Shown here: positions 54,054 to 63,032 of the stretch, piece after piece
Layout of the letters: each line of letters opens with the position of its first letter
How positions within the stretch are numbered: position 1 is the stretch's first letter
Assembly: GCF_000321415.2 (NCBI RefSeq)
Contig: NC_019902.2
Span: 2,046,001-2,110,000 of the forward strand
DNA: 64,000 nucleotides
Direction of reading: 5' to 3'
Source: Thioalkalivibrio nitratireducens DSM 14787
GTDB lineage: Bacteria > Pseudomonadota > Gammaproteobacteria > Ectothiorhodospirales > Ectothiorhodospiraceae
Position numbers and translations under genes: made by a program
Notes under the pieces: generated by a model
Database searches by the model: none
Seen by the model: only the letters and a program-made list of their open reading frames with translations
Told to the model about the DNA's origin: nothing

Positions 54054-54539
54054 TCAGTAGCGTCCGTGCTGATGGGTGATGTAGTTCGACATCTCGACAA
54101 ACTGGGCATTCATGCGGTGCAGGATGTCATGGCCAACCTGAACGATGTTTTTCATCACTCGGTACACCAGCCAAGGATCGCTGTCGACCAGGGCCTCGAA
54201 CTCCGCCCGGGTAAAGGTGCATACGGTCGGCCGACCCATTGCCCGCAGCGAGGCGCTGTGCGGACGCCCGCCCACGAAGCCCATCTCGCCGGCCAGATCC
54301 CCTGCCTGGAGAACATGCAGGGTCACCTCGCCGCCACCGCCGACGTTGCGGGTCACGGCCAGCCGGCCCGACGTGATCACGCACAGGGTATCGTCCGTTT
54401 CCCCCTCCTGGAAGAGTTTCTCGTTATCCTCGAGCCTACGGCACAGGGAAATGCCCGCCAGCCGTTCCACCTGCTCATCCGTGAGGCCGGCCGTCAACCG
54501 TGAACTGCGCAGACTCGTGAAATTGTCGGTGTCGCCCAT
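54054..54539 (-). CDS. cyclic nucleotide-binding protein without DNA-binding domain
   Basis: A 161-residue protein consisting of one cNMP-binding domain (EKLFQEGETDDTLCVITSGR, LQAGDLAGEMGFVGGRPHSA). No helix-turn-helix follows, so it is not a CRP/FNR regulator; it may be a sensor subunit. ATG 54539 follows AGGGGAC; residues upstream to 54668 are unsupported. Confidence 0.82.
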   Translation of the reverse strand: MGDTDNFTSLRSSRLTAGLTDEQVERLAGISLCRRLEDNEKLFQEGETDDTLCVITSGRLAVTRNVGGGGEVTLHVLQAGDLAGEMGFVGGRPHSASLRAMGRPTVCTFTRAEFEALVDSDPWLVYRVMKNIVQVGHDILHRMNAQFVEMSNYITHQHGRY

Positions 54540-54695
54540 GTCGTCCCCTGGTGCGGTGATGCGTCCGGCCACAGTATCCGATCCGGGTGCGCAGAGTTCA
54601 ATGCCCAGGAACAACGCTGCCGAGCCGCACAGGCGGCCCACCTGCGGCCGCACCGCCGCACGGTCCATTCACGAATGCAGACGGGAGGCCCGTTG

Positions 54696-55121
54696 ATGCC
54701 CTCGATCGAAACCCGCGCCCTGTTGCCCGCAGACCCGGACACGGTGTTCGGGATGATCCGCAAGGTCGAAGACTTTCCCCGCTACACCAGCGCGGTCGAG
54801 CGTGTGACGCCGATCGGCCCGGAACGCTATCACTGGCAGGTTCGCATCAGCGGGGTGGTCTACGAATGGGATGTCGAGGTGATCCAGTGCGAACCGCCGC
54901 TGCGCCTGGCCTGGCGTTCCCTGACCGGCATCGCGAACACCGGGCGCTACCGGCTGACCCCGGCGCCCGGGGGCACCGACGTCACGCTGGTGATCGACTA
55001 CAGCCTGAACAGCCGGCTACTGGACCATACCGTCGGCCGGGTAGCCGGTCCGATCGTGCGCCGCGTCAGCGCCGAGGTACTCCATCGTGTCCGCCAACGA
55101 CTGGCCTCCGGACAGGCCTGA
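54696..55121 (+). CDS. SRPBCC/polyketide-cyclase-like protein
   Basis: A 141-residue START-like protein: DPDTVFGMIRKVEDFPRYTS, VRISGVVYEWDVEVIQCEPP, then the long C-terminal helix (VAGPIVRRVSAEVLHRVRQR). Such proteins bind hydrophobic ligands or ubiquinone (COQ10-like). ATG 54696 lies behind GGGAGG. Confidence 0.8.
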   Translation: MPSIETRALLPADPDTVFGMIRKVEDFPRYTSAVERVTPIGPERYHWQVRISGVVYEWDVEVIQCEPPLRLAWRSLTGIANTGRYRLTPAPGGTDVTLVIDYSLNSRLLDHTVGRVAGPIVRRVSAEVLHRVRQRLASGQA

Positions 55122-55172
55122 GCCGGTTGTGTTGCGGGTGCCGGGGAATGCACGGGCCCCGGCAACGTCCGA

Positions 55173-56777
55173 ATGAATATGAGATTACGCAGACGACCTG
55201 CCACGGCCCGGCGCACGGCTGTCGCGCCGGTTGCCTTTCCCCACACAGCCGCAGCGGGTCTGTGGCTGCTGCTCACGCTGCTGCTGGCCAGCCTGGCAAC
55301 GGCGGCCGGCCAGGCCGCACTACCCGACCACGATTATCCACGAAGTTCACAGATCGGCTGGCACTCGTTCGCGCCCGCGCTGTTTACCCGGGCACGGGCC
55401 GAGAACCGGCCGCTGTTTCTGTATTTCCATGGTCAATGGTGCACCTGGTGCCGGGACTTCCAGGATGACAGCCTGGAACACCCGACCGTGGTCGAGGTAC
55501 TGGAGCGCGATTACATCCCGGTGCTGATCGACCTGGACCGCCGCCGCGATCTCTTCACCCGCTACGGCGGCCGGGGCCTGCCGTTCGTGGTGATCCTGGA
55601 CGCGAACGAGGACGTCCGGGGACGCTTCACCGGGCACGTCGGGCCGAGCGACCTGGCCCAGGTGCTCGCCGAGCGGCGGCGCCAGATCTCGGTGACCGGG
55701 CGCGAACTGACCCCGGACGACGAGCCCATCGACACGGTCGAGGGGTTTCTGGCCATGCTCGGCGAGGTCTACGATCCCGCCGCAGACCGGCTGAGCGGAA
55801 GCGCGATGTTCGGCACGCTGAGCAAGCGCCCGCAGCCCTGGACCTACAGCTTCCTGCTGCGCCAGGACGCCTGGCGCTCGCGCATGCCGGGCCTGCTGGA
55901 CCGCCTGGTCGCAGACCTGGCCGACCCCGAGGATGGCGGATTCTTCTTTTTCTACGACCCGGATCAGACCGACCCGGACCGCGCCCGCGAGACGTCCAAG
56001 CGCCTGGAGCAGAACGCCGCGTTTCTGTGGCTGTTCTCCGACGCCTACGCCGAGTTTGGGCTCGAACGCCACCGTACGCTCGTGCGGCGCAGCCTGAACT
56101 ACCTAAAGAACCACCTCTGGGACACCGAGGAACGCCGGTTCTACACCAGCCAGTACTCGGACAATTTCTACTACGCGCAGCCACGCGCGGTGCGCGACAA
56201 CCTAGCCCCTCCTCCGGTGGACCGCACGACCTACGCAGACGCCTCGGGCCAGGCGATCGCCGCACTGCTGCGCGCGGCAAACGCGCTCGACGACCCGGCG
56301 CTGGTCTCATGGGCCGGCGAGGCGCTGGACGGGCTGGACGAGCGCCTACGCTCCAGGGCTGGATACCTGCACGCGCTGCCCGAGGATGGCCCCGCGGAAC
56401 TCGAAGGGTACCTCCCCGCGCAGGTTTGGCCGGGAATCGCCTGGCATTTGTACCGCGGCACCACCGCCGACAGGGACAATGCGCGCGAACGCGAGATCCT
56501 GGCCGCGATCGCCGCATTCCACGATCCCGGCCTGGGAGGCTACCGCGAACGCATCGGCAGCGAGCTGGAGCCCTGGGTGGAGGTCCGGACCCAGGCCGCG
56601 CTGGCCTGGTGGCTCGCCCGCCTGCCGGACACGGTGATTACGGCTGCTGGGATCGATCCGGACCGGGTCCACGCGCATCTGCGCCTGGTGCCGGGCGCCG
56701 ATCCGGACGACGCCGCACTCGGGTTCTGGGCCCTGGAGCGCGCATCCCCAGCGCCAGCAGCGACGCCAGCGGACTGA
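55173..56777 (+). CDS. membrane-anchored DUF255-type thioredoxin protein
   Basis: A 534-residue protein with a signal/anchor at about residues 29-48 and a thioredoxin-like domain with W-C90-TW-C93 (LFLYFHGQWCTWCRDF) and GLPFVVILDAN. The remainder is helical and resembles the alpha/alpha barrel of the YyaL/SPATA20 family (NAAFLWLFSDAYAEFG; ASGQAIAALLRAANAL). It likely acts in the periplasm as a reductant or glycan-like enzyme; the role is unknown. Confidence 0.8.
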   Translation: MNMRLRRRPATARRTAVAPVAFPHTAAAGLWLLLTLLLASLATAAGQAALPDHDYPRSSQIGWHSFAPALFTRARAENRPLFLYFHGQWCTWCRDFQDDSLEHPTVVEVLERDYIPVLIDLDRRRDLFTRYGGRGLPFVVILDANEDVRGRFTGHVGPSDLAQVLAERRRQISVTGRELTPDDEPIDTVEGFLAMLGEVYDPAADRLSGSAMFGTLSKRPQPWTYSFLLRQDAWRSRMPGLLDRLVADLADPEDGGFFFFYDPDQTDPDRARETSKRLEQNAAFLWLFSDAYAEFGLERHRTLVRRSLNYLKNHLWDTEERRFYTSQYSDNFYYAQPRAVRDNLAPPPVDRTTYADASGQAIAALLRAANALDDPALVSWAGEALDGLDERLRSRAGYLHALPEDGPAELEGYLPAQVWPGIAWHLYRGTTADRDNAREREILAAIAAFHDPGLGGYRERIGSELEPWVEVRTQAALAWWLARLPDTVITAAGIDPDRVHAHLRLVPGADPDDAALGFWALERASPAPAATPAD

Positions 56778-56796
56778 CCAGAGGCGCGGCCGCTGT

Positions 56797-57060
56797 TCAC
56801 TGAACGTCCAGACGCCCCGGCCCGACGCGGGCGGTACCGATTTCATCCGTCTCCGGGGGCGGCACGGTCCGCGGAACGGGAGCGGGCTCCGGGCTTGGCG
56901 GATCCAGTTCGAATTCGAGCAGTTCGAGGATCACCGCGTCCGGAAAGACCTCGATCGGCGGCACATCGGCATACGGATCGGGCGCATCGCTCCGATACAG
57001 GCCGAACGCAAAATAGAGCAGGTTCAACGACACCAGCAGAAGCAGCACCCAGCGCATCAT
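56797..57060 (-). CDS. small membrane-anchored proline-rich protein
   Basis: An 87-residue protein: membrane span (MRWVLLLLVSLNLLYFAFGL) then an acidic/proline-rich tail (PPSPEPAPVPRTVPPPETDE). Starts MM at 57060/57057 and overlaps the coaX stop by ATGA, so translation is coupled to coaX. Function unknown. Confidence 0.65.
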   Translation of the reverse strand: MMRWVLLLLVSLNLLYFAFGLYRSDAPDPYADVPPIEVFPDAVILELLEFELDPPSPEPAPVPRTVPPPETDEIGTARVGPGRLDVQ

Positions 57061-57857
57061 CGTGGCTCCCCGGTGCCTGCGCCTGACCGGCAGGCATACA
57101 GCCAGAGGCCGTCGAGCACGAGGTCGGGCTCGACCCGCACCGGACGCCCCAGCGACTCGGCCAACCAGGGTGCGTCGCCCCCGGTCAGCCACCATTGAGC
57201 ACCGGCGCCGGCCGCAGTCTCTGCGGCGGCGCCAAGGCGTTCGACCGCACCGATCAGACCCAGCCTCCAGCCCTGTTCCAGCGCAGCGGCCGTTCCGTGC
57301 CCCGGCGCCCCCACATGCGCCGAGGCGTGTTGCTGCGCCGGCCCGGGCAGCGCCGCGCCGATCTGCTCGCGCAGCGCTCCGGGCAGCAGGCGCATCACCG
57401 CGGCCCACCCGGGCCTCAGGCCCGGTGCGATGTATCCGCCCAGGTGACGCCCGCCAGCACCGAGGACGTCGACGGTAATCGCGGTACCCGCATCGATCAC
57501 CACAGCCGGTTTCCCACTCCGCGCCAGCACGCCCAGCAGCGCGCAGAACCGGTCGGCGCCCAACTGCCGGTGATCGTAGTCCAGCCGCAGGCCCGCCGGC
57601 CCCTCCGGCTCCGGGCGCACGTACTGTACCGGCACGGCCGCGAAGCGCTGCCGGACCCAGGCCAGCAGCGCCTGTGCGCGTTCGCCCGGCCCGACATGGG
57701 CCATCCAGATGCGATCCGGCGCCCGGGATGGCAACTCGGGCCGTGGCGTGCCCCCCGGCCAGGCACTGCCACCGCAGGCCAGGATCTCGCCGGCGTCCGA
57801 GCGCACCTGCCACTTCAGCCGGCTGCTGCCCAGATCCAGCAACCAGGTCTCAGCCAT
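57057..57857 (-). CDS. coaX: type III pantothenate kinase
   Basis: A 266-residue ASKHA-fold kinase. Motifs: LLDLGSSRLKWQV (phosphate 1), VVIDAGTAITVDVLGAGG (phosphate 2) and GGYIAPGLRPG, with the substrate segment QLGADRFCALLG. It phosphorylates pantothenate, the first step of coenzyme A synthesis. It overlaps birA by 8 nt; birA-coaX pairing is common in proteobacteria. Confidence 0.93.
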   Translation of the reverse strand: MAETWLLDLGSSRLKWQVRSDAGEILACGGSAWPGGTPRPELPSRAPDRIWMAHVGPGERAQALLAWVRQRFAAVPVQYVRPEPEGPAGLRLDYDHRQLGADRFCALLGVLARSGKPAVVIDAGTAITVDVLGAGGRHLGGYIAPGLRPGWAAVMRLLPGALREQIGAALPGPAQQHASAHVGAPGHGTAAALEQGWRLGLIGAVERLGAAAETAAGAGAQWWLTGGDAPWLAESLGRPVRVEPDLVLDGLWLYACRSGAGTGEPR

Positions 57858-58674
57858 CGGGGGCCACTCGGATCGAGACATCGCCGGAGTAGAGGCGGGT
57901 GCGGCGCCCGGCGCGCTCCAGCAGCAGCGCCCCGTCCCGCACATCGATACCGGCGACGATGCCCTCCTCGCCGCTGTCCACGACCCGGACCCGGCGACCG
58001 GCGAGGTGGTCCATTCGCGCATACTCCTGCACGAAAGGAGCCAGGCCCGATTCCGAGAAGCCGTCCCAGGCGTCGACGACCGCACACAGAATCGACTCCA
58101 ACAGGCCGGACATGCGTACCGCCGCAGGCCCCGCGATCTGGCTCAGATCCGCCACCGGCCGTTCCACTCCCAGTGCCTCGGCACCCGTCAGATTCAGGCC
58201 GATCCCCACCACGATCGCGGGCACGCGCTCGGCGGCTCGCCCTCTCGCCTCCACCAGGATGCCGGCCAGCTTGGCGCCCGTGGGCGTGACCAGGTCGTTG
58301 GGCCATTTCATTTCGAAGCCGCTCACCCCGCAGGCGGCCAACCCCCGGGTCAGCCCCACCCCGGCCGCGAGCGCCAGTGCCGCGGTCGACCGCTCGCCCG
58401 GACGCAGCGCGCGGGCGACCGAGAAGGTCAGACTCGCCCCCCCGGCCGAAATCCAGGCACGTCCCCGGCGGCCGCACCCGGCGGTCTGCTGCTGCGCGAC
58501 GCAGACATGGAACCGGTCGCTGACCAGGGCCGGACTGTCCAGCAGCCGGCGGTTGGTCGAGTCCACCGTGGGCAGCAACTCGACCCCGGCCCAGCGCCGC
58601 GGACATGCTTGTTCGAGCCGGACCGCCAGGCCGGCGAACGCTCCCGCCCACATCACTGCTGAATGTTCAACCAC
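57850..58674 (-). CDS. birA: biotin-protein ligase BirA lacking the DNA-binding domain
   Basis: A 274-residue ligase with TAGCGRRGRAWISAGGASL (biotinyl-AMP loop), MKWPNDLVTPTGAKLAGILVE and a C-terminal SH3-like domain (GRRVRVVDSGEEGIVAGI). E. coli BirA begins with a helix-turn-helix absent here, so it cannot repress as E. coli BirA does. Start uncertain: GTG 58674 or ATG 58653. Confidence 0.92.
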   Translation of the reverse strand: MVEHSAVMWAGAFAGLAVRLEQACPRRWAGVELLPTVDSTNRRLLDSPALVSDRFHVCVAQQQTAGCGRRGRAWISAGGASLTFSVARALRPGERSTAALALAAGVGLTRGLAACGVSGFEMKWPNDLVTPTGAKLAGILVEARGRAAERVPAIVVGIGLNLTGAEALGVERPVADLSQIAGPAAVRMSGLLESILCAVVDAWDGFSESGLAPFVQEYARMDHLAGRRVRVVDSGEEGIVAGIDVRDGALLLERAGRRTRLYSGDVSIRVAPDG

Positions 58675-58717
58675 GAAACGCTAAAATTGTGAAACGAAGC
58701 ACAAAAGAGCGCCCGGC

Positions 58718-59470
58718 ATGACCCTGATCCGATTCCTTTTCCTGGCTCTGCTCGCATGGGCGCCCATTGCAGGGGCCCAGCTGTATACCTATGTCGACGC
58801 GCATGGCACACGAGTGTACACCGACCAGCCGCCATCGGACGTCAGCTACCGGCAGGTTTCGGTGCCCGGATCCAGTGCGGGACGCTCGGCCAGCCAGCTG
58901 TTCGTATACCAGGGGGCCGACGGCAAACGGCTGGTTACCAATCAGCGCCAGCAGGGCCAGGCCCTGACGCTGATCGCGACCTATGGCCGTCCGACAGCCA
59001 GCGTACGCTGCCGGCTCCGGGCCGAAGACGTGATGCCGGTCGGTTCGGGTCCGTACGATGCCATCATCGTGCAGGAGGCGCTTGCCCGGGATCTCGATCC
59101 GGTGCTGGTGAAATCCGTGATCTGGGTCGAATCCTGTTTCGACCCTCAGGCCGTTTCCCGGGTCGGCGCACACGGGCTCATGCAGTTGATGCCCGCGACG
59201 GCGGTCGAGCTCGGCGTGACCGACCGCTTCGACCCCGAGCAGAACATCCGGGGCGGCGTGGCCTACCTGTACCGGATGCTGAACCGCTTCGATCAACAGC
59301 TGGACCTGGCGCTGGCCGCGTACAATGCCGGCCCCGGGGCAGTCGAGCGCTACAATGGCATTCCGCCGTTTCGTGAGACGCGGAACTATGTCGAGCGCGT
59401 CAACGCCCACTACCGGCTGCACGTTGCGAAGTCCGAAGCGGAATCGACAGCGCAAGCCACGACCGACTAG
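58718..59470 (+). CDS. periplasmic lytic murein transglycosylase (SLT family)
   Basis: A 250-residue protein with signal peptide (FLFLALLAWAPIAGAQ), a DUF4124-like start (LYTYVDAHGTRVYTDQPP) and an SLT domain with catalytic Glu in VKSVIWVESCFDPQAVS, then AHGLMQLMPATAVELGV and LALAAYNAGPGAVERY. It cleaves peptidoglycan glycan strands. Confidence 0.92.
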   Translation: MTLIRFLFLALLAWAPIAGAQLYTYVDAHGTRVYTDQPPSDVSYRQVSVPGSSAGRSASQLFVYQGADGKRLVTNQRQQGQALTLIATYGRPTASVRCRLRAEDVMPVGSGPYDAIIVQEALARDLDPVLVKSVIWVESCFDPQAVSRVGAHGLMQLMPATAVELGVTDRFDPEQNIRGGVAYLYRMLNRFDQQLDLALAAYNAGPGAVERYNGIPPFRETRNYVERVNAHYRLHVAKSEAESTAQATTD

Positions 59471-59514
59471 CCCGTCACAGCGATCCTGCCGGCGCCGGTT
59501 CGCGAATCCCGGAT

Positions 59515-59769
59515 TCAGCGCCGGGTCACGAGCCGCAGGATCGAGAGCAGGATCACCGCGCCGAGGGTCGCCGTCAGGAACAGGCTCCCCAGCCCGCCGG
59601 TGACGGCGATCCCGAGCGCACCGACGACCCAGCCACCCAACAATGCCCCAAGGATCCCCACCACGACATTGATCACGATCCCCTGCCCCCCACCGTGTAC
59701 CAGGATACCGGCAACCCACCCCGCAAGGCCGCCGACGACCAGGATGACCGCCAGGTGTGTCAGGCTCAT
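59515..59769 (-). CDS. GlsB/YeaQ/YmgE-family membrane stress protein
   Basis: An 84-residue protein with three membrane helices: AVILVVGGLAGWVAGILVHG, GIVINVVVGILGALLGGWVVG, then SLFLTATLGAVILLSILR. The family (transglycosylase-associated) is stress induced; mechanism not known. Confidence 0.9.
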   Translation of the reverse strand: MSLTHLAVILVVGGLAGWVAGILVHGGGQGIVINVVVGILGALLGGWVVGALGIAVTGGLGSLFLTATLGAVILLSILRLVTRR

Positions 59770-59862
59770 TCATTTCCTCCATTCTTGGTTCTGGATCCTC
59801 GGCACAGCGCCGCTCCACCGATCCCGGCTTGTGACTGCCACCCACTTGTCCGGCGCACCGAC

Positions 59863-60171
59863 CTATCGATCCCACATCACGTACGCTTGGGCATCGGCCG
59901 CGGCCTGGAGCAGCTGGATCAGCGGCAGAGCGCGGTTTGCGAGGCTGACCCGGCCCTCGTCGTCCTCCGCGTCCGGACGGGGCTCCGGCACGCTCCGGAG
60001 ATGGTCCTCCTCGATCGAACGGCGCAATCGCTCCAGGGCTTCGGGCACGTCTTCCGCCGCGATCGCTCCGGGCACGGTCGGCATATGTCCCATCCGTTCG
60101 ATCAGGGTCTGCGCCACATCGCCGAACATCGTGATGTCGGCATAGGCGGGCGTATGGAAGGTCAGCAGCAT
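59863..60171 (-). CDS. DUF1840-type protein
   Basis: A 102-residue protein starting MLLTFHTPAYADITMFGDVA behind AGGGGAGC, with EALERLRRSIEEDHLRSV and a last ALPLIQLLQAAADAQAYVMWD helix. These features fit DUF1840, whose role is unknown. An upstream ATG at 60207 lacks a ribosome site. Confidence 0.8.
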   Translation of the reverse strand: MLLTFHTPAYADITMFGDVAQTLIERMGHMPTVPGAIAAEDVPEALERLRRSIEEDHLRSVPEPRPDAEDDEGRVSLANRALPLIQLLQAAADAQAYVMWDR

Positions 60172-60350
60172 CGCAAAGCTCCCCTGGATCGGGCCTGCCC
60201 GAAGCATACCCGAATTGTCGCGGAGCCCGCTCGCCCGGCCCCGTTACCCGGTGCATTGGCAGTTGCAGGGGCTCCGGCAATGTCTCAAAGTCGGCGTCCA
60301 GACCCCGCCGATCGCGGCGGCGCGATTCTCGACCCGGAGAGCCACAACCG

Positions 60351-60824
60351 ATGTCACCCGCCAGACGCCTGTTCCTGTTTGCCGCAACCGCCGCCCTTGC
60401 GGGGGGCTGCGCCGGCATGAGACCCGGTTACGAGCAACCGTCGGTGATGCTCGACTCGTTCCGGGCCTTGCCCTCCGAGGGCCTGTCGCCCCGATTTGCC
60501 ATCGGCCTGCGGGTCGTCAACCCCAACCCCTCGCCGCTCCCGTTACGGGGGATGAGCTACAACGTTGAACTCGAAGGACACCGGCTGATCACGGGTGTCG
60601 CCGGGGATCTGTCGAGCGTGCCGGCTTACGGGGAATCGATCATCGAGGTCCAGGCGGGTATCGACCTGCTCAGCGGCGTGCGGCTGTTCAACGACCTGCT
60701 CAATGACCCTCGCCGCGACCGGTTCCGCTACAACCTGCGCGCGCGGCTCGACACCGGCGGCCTGTGGCGATTCCTGACGCTGGAGGAGGCCGGCGAGCTC
60801 TCGCTCGCTGCGCTGAGGCGCTGA
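60351..60824 (+). CDS. LEA-type-2 (water stress/hypersensitive response) lipoprotein
   Basis: A 157-residue protein with a lipoprotein-like signal (LFAATAALAGGC) and an LEA_2 fold: PRFAIGLRVVNPNPSPLPLR, then ISYNVE-like GMSYNVELEGHRLITGVAG. Such small outer-membrane-attached beta proteins are common in Proteobacteria; function unknown. Confidence 0.85.
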   Translation: MSPARRLFLFAATAALAGGCAGMRPGYEQPSVMLDSFRALPSEGLSPRFAIGLRVVNPNPSPLPLRGMSYNVELEGHRLITGVAGDLSSVPAYGESIIEVQAGIDLLSGVRLFNDLLNDPRRDRFRYNLRARLDTGGLWRFLTLEEAGELSLAALRR

Positions 60825-60855
60825 CCGGAAAACGGCGCCCGGTTCCCGGTCGTTT

Positions 60856-60893
60856 CCAGCCCCCTGGCGCCACACCTGCCGCCAGGGGGCTGG
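60856..60893. terminator. perfect 14-bp hairpin between convergent genes
   Basis: CCAGCCCCCTGGCG (60856-60869) pairs with CGCCAGGGGGCTGG (60880-60893) over a 10-nt loop, between convergent genes that end at 60824 and 60908. No T-run; bidirectional termination is the simplest reading. Confidence 0.65.
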
Positions 60894-60907
60894 ATGCAGG
60901 CAGGCCG

Positions 60908-61534
60908 TCAGCGCATGAACGGCATCATGATGCTCTCGGGGCGCGTGAACCGGTTCATGTCGTGCGCCATGCGGCTGATGTCCTGGCCGATCCGGCCCAT
61001 GCTCTGATTCATGGCCCCCATGTTCTGGTTCATGTGGGTCATTTGTTGCGTCATTTCCGTCATGCTGTCGTTCATCTCGACGATGTTCGGTGTCATCAGC
61101 GCCATGTCCTTCTGAACCATATCCAACGAAGCCGTCATGCCGGTGATATTGCCGTCGAGGTTCGCGACGCTCGACTGCATCGCATGGATCACACCGACCA
61201 GGGTCGAGATCTCGCCGGTCATCGTCGCGATGTTCTGGGAGAGCTGCGCGATGTTCTCAGACATCGCGAGCATGTTCTCTTCCATTTGCGGGTCCACGGC
61301 GCGCGACATCCGGGCCATGTCTCCGGTCAGATTGTAGATCAGGTAGAAACCGGACAGCACCAGGACGCCTGTGATCAGCATCGACGGATATACCATCCGC
61401 TCCCATCGACGCACACTGCCTTCGAACGCGCGGAAAAAATTGCTGAGCGCGATCTCCAGCTTCACCATCGCCTTCTGCTCCGGCGACAGATTCTGGTATT
61501 CGGGAGAGAACGTGCGTGGATCTTTCTCAAACAT
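60908..61534 (-). CDS. membrane-anchored protein with 16-heptad methionine-rich coiled coil
   Basis: A 208-residue protein. A cytoplasmic lead (residues 1-47) and one membrane span (about 50-69) precede an unbroken run of 16 heptads (residues 84-195). Positions 1 and 5 of each heptad are Met, Ile, Leu or Val, for example MTQQMTH and MNQSMGR. The final 13 residues are FTRPESIMMPFMR. No family is recognised; the coil suggests an oligomeric stalk on the periplasmic side. Confidence 0.8.
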   Translation of the reverse strand: MFEKDPRTFSPEYQNLSPEQKAMVKLEIALSNFFRAFEGSVRRWERMVYPSMLITGVLVLSGFYLIYNLTGDMARMSRAVDPQMEENMLAMSENIAQLSQNIATMTGEISTLVGVIHAMQSSVANLDGNITGMTASLDMVQKDMALMTPNIVEMNDSMTEMTQQMTHMNQNMGAMNQSMGRIGQDISRMAHDMNRFTRPESIMMPFMR

Positions 61535-62197
61535 CCCTGGATCGCCTCGAGATCGGTGTCGGTGCCGGTGACTACACGGGCGCTTCCCGGAAGTACCGAA
61601 GTGCCCTGACCGCGCTCCCGCGCGGCTTATCCGCAGCACACCTGACCCCCCGATACCCGGCGCGCGGGGGCATACGGGCGGCACGCCGCGCCTGGGGATC
61701 CCTGGGGCCTGCCTCGGCAATCTAGTCTCTTGGGTGCCCGTCCGTCAACGCACGCCCCGGCTCGCAGGGGCCGGCGCACACGGCAACAGCCTCCGCGCAA
61801 CGTTGGCGATACGCTGCACCCGCCAACCTACCCGTGTACCGCATGCCCCGCGCCGGTGGTCGCCGCATATCGCCGCGGCCCGGGATCCATCACCCGGTAC
61901 GCCCTGCCGGCCCTGGCAGATGGCGCACCCGCCGTTGGCGACAGCGCGAGCCGTTCCGGGGGCCGGCACCGAATGTGAACTCGCGCACATTACCCGCCAG
62001 GGCGTTCAGTGGTTGTTCAGATCACCGCGGATATTCTGGCCTCGACGACGGGAACAACGCTTCCCGAACGTCGCGGGGACCGGGATACCGGACCCGGAAC
62101 GGCCGGAAGACTTCGCCCGGTGATGACGCAGAAACCCAGTGGGCGAATCACGACGGCGCAACTGCAACGCACCGTACCAACCAATGAGGATCGCCAC
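61535..62197. other. long gene-free region upstream of the curlin-like cluster
   Basis: About 660 nt with no convincing gene on either strand. It should contain the promoter of the curlin-like genes. The one site I can support is the CRP-like palindrome at 61972-61991. Confidence 0.45.
61972..61991 (+). promoter_or_regulatory. CRP-like site upstream of curlin-like genes
   Basis: AATGTGA-ACTCGC-GCACATT has the CRP layout TGTGA-N6-TCACA with one mismatch in ten core positions and matching AA/TT flanks. It lies about 207 nt before the first curlin-like start. Confidence 0.4.
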
Positions 62198-62515
62198 ATG
62201 AAAAACAACCCCAAGTTCCTGTCCCTGGCCATCGCGGCCACCCTTCTCGCATTCGGTGGTGCCGCATCGGCACAGACGAATTACAACACCACCATCCAGG
62301 AAGGCCATATCAACACCAACGATACCTACCAGGCGGGGCGTTACAACGACAACGCGACCTACCAGGAAGGCCGGGACAATGCCAACCGCACCCGCCAGCG
62401 CGGTACCGAGAACTGGAACCAGACCGGGCAGTTCGGCCGGTTCAATTACAACGAAACGCACCAGACCGGCCTTTCGAACCGCAGCAGCCTCACGCGCGGA
62501 CGGGGCCGCAACTGA
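62198..62515 (+). CDS. secreted curlin-like repeat protein 1
   Basis: A 105-residue protein with a signal peptide (LSLAIAATLLAFGGAASAQ). From about residue 34 it consists of five exact 11-residue repeats and a sixth partial, consensus Q-x-G-x-x-N-x-N-x-T-x (example QAGRYNDNATY). The Q-x-G-x-x-N core is the curlin (CsgA/CsgB) amyloid motif, but here every 11 residues carry it, half the usual period. The basic tail (RGRGRN) ends the protein. Probably secreted to the cell surface. Confidence 0.75.
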   Translation: MKNNPKFLSLAIAATLLAFGGAASAQTNYNTTIQEGHINTNDTYQAGRYNDNATYQEGRDNANRTRQRGTENWNQTGQFGRFNYNETHQTGLSNRSSLTRGRGRN

Positions 62516-62580
62516 ACCGTGCGCCGGCGCCCGACCGCGGGTGCCGGCATTTCTGCGAATACCACCGGAGACATCCAACG

Positions 62581-62874
62581 ATGAAAGGCATTCTGATCCC
62601 GAGCGGGCTGGCCCTGCTGCTGGCCGCACCGATCGCATTCGGCGACGCCCCGCGCGAACGTACTCATGGACCCTGCTTCAACGTGACCATCCAGGGCGAC
62701 CGGGTCAACGATGCCCGGGTACGGCAGGAGTGCGACATGACCTTCAGCCGCACCGTGCAGGCCGGGCAGCACAATTCGGTCGAAACCATCCAGAGGGGGC
62801 GCGTGAACGACAACAAGGTTCGCCAGTATCAGCACGACTGGGCCGGTTCCCGGCACCACCGGGCGGGGCGATAA
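62581..62874 (+). CDS. secreted curlin-like repeat protein 2
   Basis: A 97-residue protein with a signal peptide (GLALLLAAPIAFG). Two adjacent 11-residue repeats (QAGQHNSVETI and QRGRVNDNKVR) and a degenerate earlier one (QGDRVNDARVR) match protein 1. Two Cys (GPCFNV, RQECDM) could form a disulfide bracketing the first repeat. Shares strand and spacing with proteins 1 and 3; the ATG follows a weak ribosome site. Confidence 0.68.
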   Translation: MKGILIPSGLALLLAAPIAFGDAPRERTHGPCFNVTIQGDRVNDARVRQECDMTFSRTVQAGQHNSVETIQRGRVNDNKVRQYQHDWAGSRHHRAGR

Positions 62875-63032
62875 ACGCGGCAGCGACGCGGCCTGCCGGA
62901 AACGCGGGCCGCGTGCCGCCCACCGCACTGCCCTCGGATCCCGAGCCGAGTGCCCCCAGCCGTGGGGTGCACCCCGGGGTCCGGCACCCGGGAGCAATTT
63001 CGCACCCGTTCCCCTAACTTGAGGTACAACCG

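Noticed and set aside
54054-54539. CRP/FNR transcription regulator
   Set aside because: The protein ends soon after the cyclic-nucleotide-binding domain and has no helix-turn-helix.
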